Shown one piece after another: positions 63,981 to 64,000 of a stretch of DNA of 64,000 bases (the first letter of the stretch is position 1; the number at the start of each line of letters is the position of its first letter). Made by a program: the position numbers and the translations under genes. The notes below the pieces were generated by a model that saw only the letters and a list, made by a program, of their open reading frames with translations, searched no databases and had not been told where the DNA came from. The stretch is from an uncultured Roseburia sp. (GTDB lineage Bacteria; Bacillota; Clostridia; Lachnospirales; Lachnospiraceae): the NCBI GenBank assembly GCA_934309475.1, contig CAKRDK010000008.1, positions 1 to 64,000 of the forward strand, written 5' to 3'.

Positions 63981-64000
63981 AGATAGGGTATATCAAATTT

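Overview
The window looks like chromosomal DNA from a spore-forming, motile, anaerobic gut Firmicute of the family Lachnospiraceae (Roseburia/Agathobacter-like). The signs are moderate GC, strong AGGAGG-type ribosome binding sites, TTGACA/TATAAT promoters, a SpoIIID gene, Veg and SPOCS/LysM proteins, pyruvate formate-lyase with its activase, three chemoreceptors, many secreted lipoproteins and a plant-polysaccharide (arabinan) locus. The genus is an inference. No rRNA, tRNA, CRISPR array or intact insertion sequence was seen.

Layout. 1-2.4 kb: an XRE regulator followed by an AT-rich pair (DUF6414-type protein and a four-helix membrane protein), abutting the 3' end of guaA, a known type of island integration site. 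2.4-8.1 kb: guaA, a CmpB-type membrane protein, and two six-helix chemoreceptors flanking spoIIID. 8.3-13.5 kb: an AraC regulator, a GH2 glycosidase, a DUF3783 protein and an anchored hypothetical. 13.7-15.6 kb: an HD-domain phosphohydrolase, followed by a hairpin-dense spacer. 16-21.5 kb: yqeY, a SurA_N-like protein, SEC-C-tagged methionine aminopeptidase, an NlpC/P60 hydrolase, the SPOCS/LysM protein and Veg. 21.6-31 kb: a PrcB-like lipoprotein, an acyltransferase, murF and ddl, an Rpn-nuclease relic, hpf, a DUF2156-GNAT fusion and a dCache chemoreceptor. 31-38.5 kb: pflA and pflB (pflB behind a ZTP/pfl riboswitch), an OmpR-type two-component pair, and metK behind a SAM-I riboswitch. 38.6-51.9 kb: an HD-GYP protein, then a long minus-strand housekeeping run (murA, aroK, a PrsA-like foldase, mfd, pth, a GlmU-like nucleotidyltransferase, radical SAM, nudC, corA, dus).

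51.9-63 kb is an arabinan/arabino-oligosaccharide utilisation locus: GH127, GH43, a divergent ArsR-type regulator with an unusual C-terminal domain, a Cys-rich DUF6171 protein, GH51, a second GH43, a LamG lipoprotein and an extracellular sugar-binding lipoprotein. The likely flow is capture by the binding protein, import, then intracellular trimming by GH43, GH51 and GH127; all four glycosidases lack signal peptides. ABC permeases are not next to the binding protein. The regulator promoter carries a cre-like site and a leader that can fold as a two-armed cloverleaf. A shared operator-like motif sits in front of both GH43 genes.

The most interesting non-coding signals are the cloverleaf element (55640-55738), a 159-bp imperfect palindrome (56749-56907), the ZTP riboswitch before pflB, a terminator that overlaps the ribosome binding site of the SPOCS gene, a cluster of nested hairpins with a 9-codon ORF (15651-15853), and five contiguous 54-bp repeats (63654-63923) upstream of a small membrane protein. 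The arabinan regulator and the guaA-adjacent DUF6414 pair are the best candidates for uncharacterised protein systems.
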